Positions 43,202 through 51,745 of a stretch of 64,000 nucleotides of DNA are shown here, piece after piece. The position numbers and the translations under genes were made by a program. The notes under the pieces were generated by a model, which worked only from the letters and a program-made list of their open reading frames with translations, did not search any database and was not told the DNA's origin. The stretch comes from Thioalkalivibrio sp. ALJT (GTDB lineage Bacteria; Pseudomonadota; Gammaproteobacteria; Ectothiorhodospirales; Ectothiorhodospiraceae). Each line of letters starts with the position of its first letter. The first letter of the stretch is position 1. The stretch is taken from NCBI RefSeq assembly GCF_000381825.1, contig NZ_KB907132.1, positions 19,708 to 83,707 on the forward strand, read 5' to 3'.

Positions 43202-43750
43202 ATGTCCCTGTCTGCGCGGTTGCTGGCCCTGGCGTTGTCCCCGCTGTGTGCGGCGGTTGCCGTTGCCACGGAGCCGGATCGGTCGGCCCTGTTCGAGCAC
43301 GAAATCGGCCGCCTGCATTCGTCCGAGATCGTCAATCTGCAGGAGCGGTTCCAGGGCGAACCGCTGCTGATCGTTAACACGGCCAGCCACTGTGGTTACA
43401 CCGATCAGTTCGGTGGCCTGGAACGGCTTCACCGCGATTACCGCGACCAGGGGCTGAAGGTGGTCGGCTTCCCCTCGCATGACTTCAACCAGGAGGCGGA
43501 CGACGAGGCCGAGACTGCGCGGGTCTGTTTCCAGAACTTCGGCGTGACCTTCGACATGTTCCGGCCGATTGGCGTGCGCGGTCACGATGCGCACCCGATC
43601 TTTCGTGAGCTGGCGCGTCAGGCCGACGCCCCGCGCTGGAACTTCCACAAGTACGTGGTCGACCGGGAAGGTCGGGTGGTTGCGCACTTCCCCAGCCGGG
43701 TCGGCCCGGACTCCGGCGAACTCCGTGGTGCGATCGAGGGCATCCTCTAG
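43202..43750 (+). CDS. Exported glutathione peroxidase-family protein
   Basis: Thiol peroxidase of the GPx fold. The start chosen is ATG 43202 (MSLSARLLALALSPL), with GGAG 8 bases upstream; an ATG at 43175 in frame is possible. The 182-residue precursor has a signal peptide ending about AVAVA-TEPD, so it should act in the periplasm. The peroxidatic Cys is in NTASHCGYTDQF (Cys64), and WNFHKYVVDREGRVV near the end gives the Trp/Asn of the active site. Its TAG stop is made from TA plus the first G of the adjoining MITE. Confidence 0.88.
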   Translation: MSLSARLLALALSPLCAAVAVATEPDRSALFEHEIGRLHSSEIVNLQERFQGEPLLIVNTASHCGYTDQFGGLERLHRDYRDQGLKVVGFPSHDFNQEADDEAETARVCFQNFGVTFDMFRPIGVRGHDAHPIFRELARQADAPRWNFHKYVVDREGRVVAHFPSRVGPDSGELRGAIEGIL

Positions 43751-44075
43751 GGAGACGCGATTGAATCGCACGTCCGCGCTCGACTCGCTTTTGCGTGCGT
43801 TTAATGCGCGGTGACGGCCGTGCAGTCATTCTGCTACAGGAGAACCGCAACGCCGTTCCCGCGCCCGTTTTGATCAACAACGGGCGGCCGAGCCCCTCCT
43901 TTCACTGGCTTGCGGGGCTGGTGCCCCCCGATTCTGAATGAATATGGCCCGATCCTGCGTTGCGCCCCGAATCCATCGAAAACGGGCGGGTAGAACCACT
44001 ATCCGCTGCACGACGCGCCTTGTCTCGGACAACAGGGGGCACCCACGCGGACGTGCGATTCAATCAGCGTCTCCC
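43750..44075 (+). mobile_element. MITE, copy 1 (TA-type, about 326 bp)
   Basis: Imperfect terminal inverted repeats: left GGGAGACGCGATTGAATCGC, right end the complement of GGGAGACGCTGATTGAATCG. A TA precedes the left end; the matching right TA is lost. The interior matches the inverted copy at 63405-63702, including GCCCGTT..AACGGGC hairpin, TGCAGTCATTCTGCTACAG and CGCCTTGTCTCGGA. No open reading frame of note. Confidence 0.85.
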
Positions 44076-44273
44076 CGGGGGCCTGTCGGCCTGCCATTGC
44101 GGGCGCCTGCCCGGCGCCGGGCGCGGTGTTCGAGGTCGGGCAGGGGCACGGGCCTTCTGCGCCCTCGGCCCGTCGCAGGAATACTGTGAACTGTGTCAGT
44201 TTTCTTAACAGTCGGTCCCGGCGGCGATCGTCGGTCGGTTTGTAAGTAGTGGATTTTTAAATAGAAACAGAAT

Positions 44274-44290
44274 TTGGAATGGAGCTTGCT
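44274..44290 (+). promoter_or_regulatory. Sigma-54-like promoter before the PEP-CTERM-like gene
   Basis: TTGGAATGGAGCTTGCT has the GG-N10-GC spacing of sigma-54 promoters and matches TTGG at -24 and TTGCT at -12. It lies 41 bases before the ATG, within an AT-rich stretch (44200-44290) unusual for this genome. Confidence 0.55.
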
Positions 44291-44330
44291 TTTGCTATAG
44301 GGCCACCAGGCAAACTATGGAGAAGGGATC

Positions 44331-45278
44331 ATGATTCACACCAAGAGCAAGTTCCGCGCCCATGCGGCCACAGCACTGCTGTTCTCGGCCCTGGCTGTTG
44401 CACCGGCCCATGCATCGGTTATCGAGGCCGAAAGCGAGGCCTTCGTCATTTCGTCGAGCATCTCGGTGCTCGGTAACAATCTGCTGGATGTGGGGCCCAC
44501 ACCACTGGCTTCCGGTACGGCTCCGGGCACTTATGATGAAACCGCGCAAACTGCCGGGCTGAACGTCGACGCTTCGCCGTTGGCCAACCTGAGTACTGGC
44601 ATCCTGAACGCCACTGCGAGTTCCGACGTTGACGGGGGCAGTGGTATCCGGACCACATCGGCCAGTGCCGAGGTCGCGGGTCTTGGCCTGAGCCTGGTGG
44701 ATTTGCCGTTGCTTGACCCGCTGATTGGACTGTCCGCCTCTGCGCTCGGATCGGAGGCAACCGTCAGCGGAGAGCACGGATCGCTGGTGGCGACCGGTAG
44801 TTCGCACCTGGCTGATCTGGGCCTCCAGATCGCGGGCACTAACGTGGATCTCGACGTGTCCGCCTCTGGCGAAGTGGACCTGGCACTCCCGGCCGGCCTT
44901 GCCGGAATCTCGTTGTTCCTTGATGAGCAGACCGTAACGGGTGATGGTGTCGAGGAGAAAGGGATCGATGTCAATGTCCTGCGGCTGAGCCTGGAGGCGG
45001 TGAATATTGCTTCGCTGCTGGACTTCGCCGGTATCGGGACTGGTGGTCTCGTCGGTGGTTTGCTGGAAGGTCTGGGCCTCACCGGCGGGTCTGTCCTGGC
45101 GGGCGATCTCACGATCTCGAGTTCCAGCGCCTTCATGCGAGCGGATGCCCCCACTGCCGTGTCGGCACCGGCTACTGTGCTGCTGCTGACCGTGGGGCTG
45201 CTGGCCCTTGTTGCCCTGCGGCGTAGTGGTCGCCTGCAGGTCCGTTCGCGTCCGTCCGCGCAGGGGCTGGCGGCGTAA
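44331..45278 (+). CDS. Secreted PEP-CTERM-like protein
   Basis: The 315-residue precursor has a signal peptide (residues 1 to about 29, cut near APAHA-SVIEA) and a long Ser/Ala/Gly/Leu-rich beta-type region. The C-terminal tripartite signal is VSAPATVLLLTVGLLALVAL then Arg-rich RRSGR, which is a PEP-CTERM-type sorting signal (VPAPA variant), though an extra tail of about 15 residues follows. The body resembles the choice-of-anchor P group; function unknown, likely surface or matrix. AGAAGGG precedes the ATG. No exosortase is in the window. Confidence 0.72.
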   Translation: MIHTKSKFRAHAATALLFSALAVAPAHASVIEAESEAFVISSSISVLGNNLLDVGPTPLASGTAPGTYDETAQTAGLNVDASPLANLSTGILNATASSDVDGGSGIRTTSASAEVAGLGLSLVDLPLLDPLIGLSASALGSEATVSGEHGSLVATGSSHLADLGLQIAGTNVDLDVSASGEVDLALPAGLAGISLFLDEQTVTGDGVEEKGIDVNVLRLSLEAVNIASLLDFAGIGTGGLVGGLLEGLGLTGGSVLAGDLTISSSSAFMRADAPTAVSAPATVLLLTVGLLALVALRRSGRLQVRSRPSAQGLAA

Positions 45279-45315
45279 ACCCCGTCCGCGGACGGATCAC
45301 CCTTCGGGCCAACAG

Positions 45316-45351
45316 CCGGTGCCACGTCGCCATCGTGCGGCGTGGCACCGG
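45316..45351 (+). terminator. Stem-loop after the PEP-CTERM-like gene
   Basis: CCGGTGCCACG pairs with CGTGGCACCGG (11 bp, extended inward by CGC/GCG) around loop CATCGT, 37 bases after the stop. No T tract follows. Likely transcript end. Confidence 0.6.
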
Positions 45352-45665
45352 ATTGTCCGCGGTTCGCAGTAATCCTCAGCAAGCGGTTCATCCGGGAAGC
45401 CCCGAACTCATACGCTCCGGTCGTTTTGAGGGGCCCCGGATGGACCGCCTGATCCGGTCCCATTTCCTGTGTTTGATTCCGCCCTGCGCGTCCATCGGCG
45501 GATAACCGAGGGCCTGCGCGGCCTGTTCGCGCCCTTCATGACCGGGATTCGTCTGCCCAGTATCCGGGATATTGCGCGGCGGTTCCTTTGATCAGGGTGC
45601 AGTGGACAGGTCCGACCTGCTCGGGGCATCCGTGCGTCCAGTCCGGGCGCAGATTCGCTCTCTTT

Positions 45666-45693
45666 CCGCACACCGCACACCGCACACCGCACA
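45666..45693 (+). repeat. CCGCACA x4 tandem repeat
   Basis: Four perfect 7-base units inside the 501-base gap 45279-45779. Apart from this and the hairpin at 45316, no gene or other signal is seen in the gap. Confidence 0.85.
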
Positions 45694-45779
45694 CCGCGGA
45701 GGGGATCCCCGTAGGTGCCTGCGCGGTGGCATTCGAGCAACCCTTGCGCCCGTTCCCTCGCGCCGGTCCCGACGCGGCG

Positions 45780-46112
45780 TTATCCGGTCGCGCGCATGCC
45801 GCCGCCACCTCCGCCGCCCGGTGGTGGTGTCCACACATTGCGAAAGGCCTGGTGTGTCTTCTCCGGAATCTCACGGGAGAAGCGCAACTGCACACCCGTG
45901 CCGGTGCGCACGGCAGTGATTCGCCCCCGAGTTAGCCCGAATTGACGCGCGACGTCTGCGCAGCCACGCACGAATGCAGTCGGTGGCTTGCCGCTTCGCA
46001 CGCGGGCCGCACCATCGCGCAGTTCTATCGCAAACACCTGCCGTGCATGCCAGAGCATCAGTGCCAGGCCAAGGCCCAGCAGCACAAACAGGATCAATAA
46101 GGTCAGCAGCAT
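45780..46112 (-). CDS. DUF3634-family small membrane protein, copy 2
   Basis: The start chosen is ATG 46112 (MLLTLLILFVLLGLGLALML); a GTG at 46163 is in frame. The 110-residue product matches copy 1 in layout: one transmembrane helix, then VFAIELRDGAARVRSGKPP, DVARQFGLTRGRITAVR and GVQLRFSREIP. It differs by a Gly-rich end (PPPGGGGGGGMRATG). No ribosome site is obvious, so expression is less sure than for copy 1. Confidence 0.68.
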   Translation of the reverse strand: MLLTLLILFVLLGLGLALMLWHARQVFAIELRDGAARVRSGKPPTAFVRGCADVARQFGLTRGRITAVRTGTGVQLRFSREIPEKTHQAFRNVWTPPPGGGGGGGMRATG

Positions 46113-46205
46113 AACGGACAGGACTATTGGTCGGGAGAACAATAGGCACCCAGTGTAGCGCACGCCACGGCCGATCCTGCCTCCGGGCGTTGGTGGGCAC
46201 TGGCT

Positions 46206-47153
46206 TCAGTGCTTTAAAAGCGTCTCCAGCGGACGTCGAGGCGTGGGGCGGGGTGTGCCATCCGGTCGGCCCAGCGCGAACAACAGTTGTGGCGGTCCCC
46301 CGCCCAGTAGCTGGGCGAGTTTCGGACGCCATTCGTTCTGCTGGATCGGTTGATTCAGATAGCGGGCGCAGAGCCCGTGGCGTGTCGCCTCCAGCAGTAC
46401 GCGTTGCAGCGCCTGCCCGGTCATCAGCCACTGCATCGGGCCCTCGATCCGGGTGCCCAGCACCAGCAGCAATGGGGCGGCGCGGGCAGCGCGGGCTTCG
46501 CTGCCGGCCATGGCCCGGGCGGATACCAGATGGCGCATGCTCCAGCGGATCAGACCGCCGCCGAACCGGCTGACTGGCAGACCGTCGCCGTGGGAGGGCG
46601 CACGCATCCAGTACGCCAGTTCGTTGCGCCAGGCTGGGTCCTTCCACTGTGCCGCCGTCGCCGCCCGGACCTGTTCGACGACGGCCCTGCGGGCTTCGGG
46701 CTCCGTGATCGGGACCAGCCAGGCCCCTTCCTGGTAGGCGGCCTGTACGAGTGAGGTGACGATCTCCGCGGAGGGTGAGGCCGGGTGAAACCGGCCGCGC
46801 CAGGAATGGCGCACGTCGATCCAGTCCCTCAGGTGTGCCAGGCCCTGCCGGTCGGCACCGCCGCGGTGGCCGGTCAGCAGGCGTATGAACGGGCCATCCC
46901 CCGCCTGTTCCATGCGCAGGTTCAACCCCTGACCCTCTGCAGCGGCGGCTGTGCGCAGGTTCAGCACCGCACAGCCACAACTGATGATGCGCTCGCGCCC
47001 GGCCGGGTCGTTCACCGGCAGCGAACGCGCTGGATCGGTCCAGACCTCGATCCCCGCGCGGTGCACGCGGAACCGCCAGGGCTGGGTGTTATGCGAAGAG
47101 GGCGCCTGCCCGGCCAGACGCAGCCACTCGCGGATAACCGGGTCGATATCCAT
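46206..47153 (-). CDS. Nitroreductase-family protein, Acg-like
   Basis: FMN-fold nitroreductase relative of the Acg type, where two half-domains share one chain. The start chosen is ATG 47153 (MDIDPVIREWLRLAGQAPSS); GTG 47180 is possible. The 315-residue protein has APSSHNTQPWRFRVH near the N-terminus (the flavin-binding start of the family) and LLLVLGTRIEGPMQWLMTGQALQRVLL in two parts of a helix-strand core. It ends in PPQLLFALGRPDGTP, as is usual. Some Acg proteins bind FMN without turnover, so activity is uncertain. Confidence 0.8.
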   Translation of the reverse strand: MDIDPVIREWLRLAGQAPSSHNTQPWRFRVHRAGIEVWTDPARSLPVNDPAGRERIISCGCAVLNLRTAAAAEGQGLNLRMEQAGDGPFIRLLTGHRGGADRQGLAHLRDWIDVRHSWRGRFHPASPSAEIVTSLVQAAYQEGAWLVPITEPEARRAVVEQVRAATAAQWKDPAWRNELAYWMRAPSHGDGLPVSRFGGGLIRWSMRHLVSARAMAGSEARAARAAPLLLVLGTRIEGPMQWLMTGQALQRVLLEATRHGLCARYLNQPIQQNEWRPKLAQLLGGGPPQLLFALGRPDGTPRPTPRRPLETLLKH

Positions 47154-47333
47154 GTCGCTAACATACCGCCACTCTCCCACGCTCGCAGCCGCTTCGAGCG
47201 CGACAGGCTTCGGGTCTGATCCCCAGTCCGTTCGGTGGTGCGGTCGCGTTGGTCGATGCGGGACCTGCCGGAATGGATGGATCTATACTCGGGTCAGATG
47301 TACCGATATCCGCGATCGCGCAAGGAGGCGGGC

Positions 47334-48083
47334 ATGTCCAGGCGAGGTTACGGGCCGGCGGCCCAGTGGCAACCGAATGGACCTGCCGCGCCCCCCGCTG
47401 GCAGGCGTGCGCAAGTCTCCGACAGGCCCGGGGCCTCGCCTCCGGGAGAGGAAACGCCAGTGGATGGGCTGCTTGAGTTCGAGCAGGTATCGCCGATTGA
47501 GCTGCTCCCGATTCTTGGCGCAAAGGCGGGCAGCATCGCGGAACTTCGGCAGTTCGGAACCTCGATCGCTCGTCTAGCCCGTCCGTCTGGCGGCTTTTTT
47601 GCCTGGTTCGGCAAGCCGGAGCTGCACTTTACCACCACACGCATGTATATGACTGCTTCGCCAGACGAGCGATTTTTCACGAAACTTCAGCACCATATCG
47701 CTTTTCTGGGGATGCCGCGGCGCCAGAAGCGCTGGCGCGCCGGTGCCGGCACGGTCACGCTGATCGAGGAGACCAGCACGGACCGCAAGACGTTGAGCGG
47801 GCTGTTCAGTTACCGCGACGAGCACTATCAGCTTAATGGCCAACGTGCCGACTGGAGCCGGCTATTCGACTATACCCTCCGGGACCGCCGTGACCTGGTC
47901 GCGACCTTTCGCCCCAAGGAGGGAATCGCCACGACAGGCGGCTGGTTTGTGGAAATGGTCCATCCGCGCCCGCTCGGGGCCATCGCCATTGCCTGCCACA
48001 TGGCCCTGTGGCTGGAGGAAAGTGTTCGCAAAGGGGGTACCGGCGGCGGAGGGGGCCCGGCCGGCGGTGGAGGCGGTTGCTGA
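47334..48083 (+). CDS. Unrecognised protein with Gly-rich, Cys-ended tail
   Basis: I do not recognise this family. The start is ATG 47334 behind AAGGAGG. The 249-residue protein has a Pro/Gly-rich N-terminus (about 1-45), then a mixed alpha/beta domain with FEQVSPIELLPILGAKAGSI and FFAWFGKPELHFTTTRMYM. Further blocks are TVTLIEETSTDRKTLSGLFS and GWFVEMVHPRPLGAIAIACH, and the tail is GGTGGGGGPAGGGGGC ending in Cys. The two-sheet pattern is faintly like LURP-one/scramblase-type proteins, a guess only. No signal peptide or clear membrane helix. Its neighbours are a divergent nitroreductase and a convergent ATP-grasp gene. Confidence 0.7.
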   Translation: MSRRGYGPAAQWQPNGPAAPPAGRRAQVSDRPGASPPGEETPVDGLLEFEQVSPIELLPILGAKAGSIAELRQFGTSIARLARPSGGFFAWFGKPELHFTTTRMYMTASPDERFFTKLQHHIAFLGMPRRQKRWRAGAGTVTLIEETSTDRKTLSGLFSYRDEHYQLNGQRADWSRLFDYTLRDRRDLVATFRPKEGIATTGGWFVEMVHPRPLGAIAIACHMALWLEESVRKGGTGGGGGPAGGGGGC

Positions 48084-48190
48084 TCTCGTATCGTGCCTGC
48101 CCCGCGACGGGAGTCCTGATGCTTGCCCCCTTGCGGCGTCATGGCAAGGAACGTCCTTGGTCCCTGCTCGCATCAGGACGCCCCGATACC

Positions 48191-48218
48191 CGCAGGAGCC
48201 TGCAAGCAGGTTCCTGCG
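48191..48218. repeat. Compact hairpin, family A
   Basis: CGCAGGAGCCTGC-AA-GCAGGTTCCTGCG. It is the short form of the long hairpins at 52.5 and 53.7 kb, and is followed at 48241-48290 by a family B repeat containing GCGGTTATCCGGGATCTC. Confidence 0.75.
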
Positions 48219-48265
48219 GCATTGGGGGTTGTCGAACGGGTGTGATGCCGGAAACCACGCCGCGG

Positions 48266-49126
48266 TTATCCGGGATCTCGGGCGTCCGGGGCGGGGTGGC
48301 CGGTGAGGCGGCGGTAGAGGGCGAAGCCGGTGTCGCGGTCGGCGCTGCGCAGGATGGCGGATCGGCCCGGGGTTGAGGGATCGGGCTTCAGGTCGACTCC
48401 AGCGTCTTCGGCGGCGCGGAAATCGGCGTCCTCCAGTTCGATCCCGCCGAATACCGAGATGACGAAACCGCCGGGGATCGGCGGGGGCGGGGTGAAGGGT
48501 TCGCCGTCTGCCAGTGCGACCCAGGCGGGGATGAACGCCGGGCCGTAGAAGTCGAAGAAGCCGTTGGAGCCGCGCAGGTGGGCCTCGATCGGTCGCCCGC
48601 CGATCAGCTCGATGTTGCAGATGCCGCTGTAGCCGGTCAGGTTGCGCCGCACCCAGTCGGCGATCCACGGCTCCACCTCGGGCACGGCGGCACCGACCTC
48701 CCAGTAGATCGGGCGCGCGGCGTCCTTTTCGTCCGAGCCGCGGGTGTGGGCGAACCAGCGCACCTCGCCGTCCTCCACCAGGCAGTCGGTGCTGGTGTGG
48801 GCGCCCTCCAGGCGCTGGCACCAGAAGCTGCCGGGCTCGGCCGGCACCTCGCCGGCGGGAAGGGCACGCGCATCCAGCCCCATGCCGGCGAGGTTGGTGA
48901 TCGGCTTCACGAACACCGTGTCCGCCGCGTCCAGCCCCACGTCCGTGGGCGCGACCCCGCAGGGCGCGGCCGTCAGGCCCGCATCCAGGGCCAGGCGCAG
49001 CTTGTCATAGACATGCCGATGCCCGGGGTTCAGGCGCCAGGCGGCGGCATCGGATACCGCCACCTCGCGGCGCGGCTCGGGCCGGAAGATGTGTCGACGC
49101 TCGGGGAGGACGCCGACGAAGGGCAA
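48266..49126 (-). CDS. ATP-grasp-like protein coupled to a molybdopterin oxidoreductase
   Basis: The start chosen is TTG 49126, immediately after the oxidoreductase stop and behind GGAGG; GTG 49186 upstream is an alternative. The 286-residue protein shows VFVKPITNLAGMGLDAR, which fits an ATP-grasp nucleotide loop, and GICNIELIGGRPIEAHLRGS, which fits the C-terminal metal motif of that fold (E-x-H/N-x-R). Other conserved-looking blocks are LNPGHRHVYDKLRLALDAGL and GFFDFYGPAFIPAWVAL. Substrate unknown. Tight coupling to the oxidoreductase suggests a joint pathway. Confidence 0.6.
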   Translation of the reverse strand: MPFVGVLPERRHIFRPEPRREVAVSDAAAWRLNPGHRHVYDKLRLALDAGLTAAPCGVAPTDVGLDAADTVFVKPITNLAGMGLDARALPAGEVPAEPGSFWCQRLEGAHTSTDCLVEDGEVRWFAHTRGSDEKDAARPIYWEVGAAVPEVEPWIADWVRRNLTGYSGICNIELIGGRPIEAHLRGSNGFFDFYGPAFIPAWVALADGEPFTPPPPIPGGFVISVFGGIELEDADFRAAEDAGVDLKPDPSTPGRSAILRSADRDTGFALYRRLTGHPAPDARDPG

Positions 49127-49128
49127 GG

Positions 49129-51240
49129 TCAGCCCGCCTCCGGCAGGCGTTGTTCGTGCCCGGCGCGCAGGCGTTCCACCTCGCACAGCAGCGACTTGAA
49201 CGCGGGGAAGCCGCTGATCGGGTCGAGCTTGCGATCGTCGGTCAGCTCGTTGACGTTGGCGTGATTCCAGCCGTGCTGGCAGTGCGCCACGCCGGGCTTG
49301 ATGCGATCGGTGACCTTCGCCACGAAGGCGACCCGCCCGCGCGGCGAGCGCACCTCCACGGTGTCGCCATCGGCGATACCGCGCGCCGCGGCGTCCTGCG
49401 GGTGCAGCTCCACCAGCGGCTCCGGCATCGCCCGGCGCATGCGCTCCAGGTACTGGTGCTGCGAGTGGGTGGCGTGCTTGTGGCGCGCGCCGCTGGTCAG
49501 CACCAGCGGATAGTCGCGCGCCAGTTCCGGCGTGGAAACCGGGCTCTCCGCCGGCTCGCGCCAGAGCGGCAGGCCGTCGTGCCCGGCCTCGCGTAGCTCG
49601 GCGGCATCGAATTCCACCTTGCCGCTGACGGTGCGGAAGCCGTGCAGGCGGTACTGGCGATCACTCTCCTCGAAGCCGTGCTCGACCATGTCGTCCAGGG
49701 CCTTCGCGAACACGGTCACTCCGTCCGGGTCGTTGTACACCTGCTCGCGGATGGTCTCGGGGATGCCCTCGGCCGCCTCGGCCCAGCTGGCTTCCAGCTC
49801 GCCGTTCCAGAACGGGTCCGCCATCCCGAGGCGCACGCCCAGCTCGAGGAACACCTCGGCGTCGGCGCGTGCCTCGCCACGCGGGGCCACCGCCTGATGC
49901 CGGTAGCGCAGCTCGCCGCGGAAGCTGCAGCCGGGATAGGCGATCAGCGCCGGGCGCTCGAGGCTGGTGGCGGCCGGCAGCACGATGTCCGCCATGCGCG
50001 TGGCCGGGTTGTGGAAGAAGTCCGACACGGCGAAAAAATCCAGCGCGCCCAGCGCCTGCTCCATGCGCTTCGAGTTCGGCCACATCGCGGTGTTGATGCC
50101 CATCGCCAGAAGCGCGCGCACCGGCTGCGGCTGGCCGTCGAGGATCGCGTTGGGCAGCAGCATGCTCTGCGCCGCCGGCCAGTGGGCCGTCCACACCGGG
50201 AAGGTCTCGTCGCCGATGCGCGGCGGAAGATTCTGTTTGCAGTGGTCGAACAGGTCGATCGGCTTCGGCGTGACCTTGTCGTTGAAGAAGCGGTTGCCAC
50301 CCTCGCGGTCGATGTTGCCGGTGACCGCCGCCAGCAGGGTCACCGCGCGGTGATTCTGGAAGCCGTTGGAATGCTGCACGGTGGCGGTGGGCGAGAGCAT
50401 GATCTGCGCCGGGGCGCGGGTCGCGTAGAGCTCGGCGGCGCGCTGCAGGTCGGCCTCCTCGATGCCGCAGATCGCCGCCACCCGCTGCGGCGGGAATTCG
50501 GCCACGTATTCGCGGAAGGCCTCCACCCCGTTGCCCCATTCGTCGAGGAAGGCCTGGTCCTGCCAGCCGTTCTCGAAGATCAGGTAGTGCATGCCCAGCG
50601 CCAGCGCCCCGTCGGTGCCCGGGCGGATCTGCAGATGCACCTCCGCCTGCTCCGCCAGCGGGGTCACCCGCGGGTCCACCACCACGGTGGCGCAGCCGGG
50701 GCGCGCCGCGGCCAGCGCATGCTGATGGAACGGCGGGATGGACCCGCGCGGGTTGGTGGACCACACCAGCAGGCAGCGGGTCGCATCCGAGGCCACGGTG
50801 GAGGAGGTCTTGATCTTGGTGCCGAAGGTCACCTCCTCCGCCACCTTGGTGGCGGAGAAGCAGCAGCCGCTCTCGGTCAGGTAGTTGGGCGAGCCGAAGG
50901 CATGCGCCAGGCGCTGCAGTTGCGGCCGCGCCTCCTTGGTGTAGCCGGCGAAGAACGCCGCCGCCGGGGCGCCGTGCGCGTCGCGGGTCGCGCGCAGGCG
51001 CTCGGCGATGGTATCCAGCGCCTCGTCCCAGGAGATGCGCTCGAACTCGCCGCTGCCGCGCGGTCCGGTGCGCCGCAACGGGTACAGCAGGCGTTCGGGA
51101 TGGTTGCGCCGATCCAGCTGGACGTAGCACCGCGGACAGTCGGGGCCGTCGATCTTCACCGGATCGCCGGCGTTGTCCAGGGTCACGTCGATCGCGCAGT
51201 TGGCGTCGCATTCGTAGCAGGTGCTTTTCACGGTCGCCAT
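49129..51240 (-). CDS. Molybdopterin oxidoreductase (DMSO reductase family)
   Basis: Mo-bis-MGD enzyme catalytic subunit, 703 residues. The N-terminal [4Fe-4S] motif is CYECDANC (Cys8, 11, 15) with the fourth Cys in PDCPRC. The Mo-ligand region is probably Cys in TESGCCFSATKVAEE. MGD-binding blocks include LLVWSTNPRGSIPPFHQ, LLAMGINTAMWPNS and VSDFFHNPATRMADIVLPAA, and the C-terminal domain has LTSGARHKHATHSQHQYLER. It is nearest the PhsA/PsrA/formate-dehydrogenase-like group; substrate unknown. No Tat signal, no electron-transfer or membrane subunit is adjacent, so it is likely cytoplasmic. Cofactor genes are at 23.8-26.4 kb. Confidence 0.85.
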   Translation of the reverse strand: MATVKSTCYECDANCAIDVTLDNAGDPVKIDGPDCPRCYVQLDRRNHPERLLYPLRRTGPRGSGEFERISWDEALDTIAERLRATRDAHGAPAAAFFAGYTKEARPQLQRLAHAFGSPNYLTESGCCFSATKVAEEVTFGTKIKTSSTVASDATRCLLVWSTNPRGSIPPFHQHALAAARPGCATVVVDPRVTPLAEQAEVHLQIRPGTDGALALGMHYLIFENGWQDQAFLDEWGNGVEAFREYVAEFPPQRVAAICGIEEADLQRAAELYATRAPAQIMLSPTATVQHSNGFQNHRAVTLLAAVTGNIDREGGNRFFNDKVTPKPIDLFDHCKQNLPPRIGDETFPVWTAHWPAAQSMLLPNAILDGQPQPVRALLAMGINTAMWPNSKRMEQALGALDFFAVSDFFHNPATRMADIVLPAATSLERPALIAYPGCSFRGELRYRHQAVAPRGEARADAEVFLELGVRLGMADPFWNGELEASWAEAAEGIPETIREQVYNDPDGVTVFAKALDDMVEHGFEESDRQYRLHGFRTVSGKVEFDAAELREAGHDGLPLWREPAESPVSTPELARDYPLVLTSGARHKHATHSQHQYLERMRRAMPEPLVELHPQDAAARGIADGDTVEVRSPRGRVAFVAKVTDRIKPGVAHCQHGWNHANVNELTDDRKLDPISGFPAFKSLLCEVERLRAGHEQRLPEAG

Positions 51241-51745
51241 CGCCGGAGGCCTCTCGTCTGCACATTCGGGAAAGAAGATAGAGCATATGCAAGGCCCCCG
51301 GGGGGCTGGCGAACAACGTCACGAACCCCGGGGGTGTCTGCAGGTTGTCAGGACATTGGAAACTCGGGCAGGGGGCAGGGCCTTCTGCGCTTGTGGTGGC
51401 CGCGAACAATGCCGTTGCAGCAATCCTCGAGCGGATACAGCGAGGTGCATCGCAATGCGTACAACATGTTGTCGCAGGACCTCGCGAGCCTGCGTCTGCA
51501 GCGGTCGGGATAATGCTTGTTCAACAGGAGGTCGAGATTGCCCGGCATTGATCGGGGGCGGCCATGGTCAAGCGTCGGGTGCAGGGATTACACGGCGGAC
51601 CAATGTGGCCACCCGGAGGGCGGCTGTCCGCAACGCAGGCGAGCGCCTGGATCCGACCGATCCGGGCCGCAATCAGGGTTGGGGGCGCCCGGACGCCGGG
51701 GGTCCCGGAATCCGGCCGCTCCGAACCGGCGAGGGTGCGCCAGAT
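51241..51745. other. 505-base gap, no gene seen
   Basis: Upstream of the oxidoreductase. Contains a 12-bp palindrome ACAACATGTTGT (51461-51472) that could be an operator; no frame with protein-like composition or a ribosome site was found. Confidence 0.5.

Noticed and set aside
45408..45779. Short open frames over the CCGCACA repeat
   Set aside because: Composition follows the tandem repeat; no ribosome site or conserved pattern.
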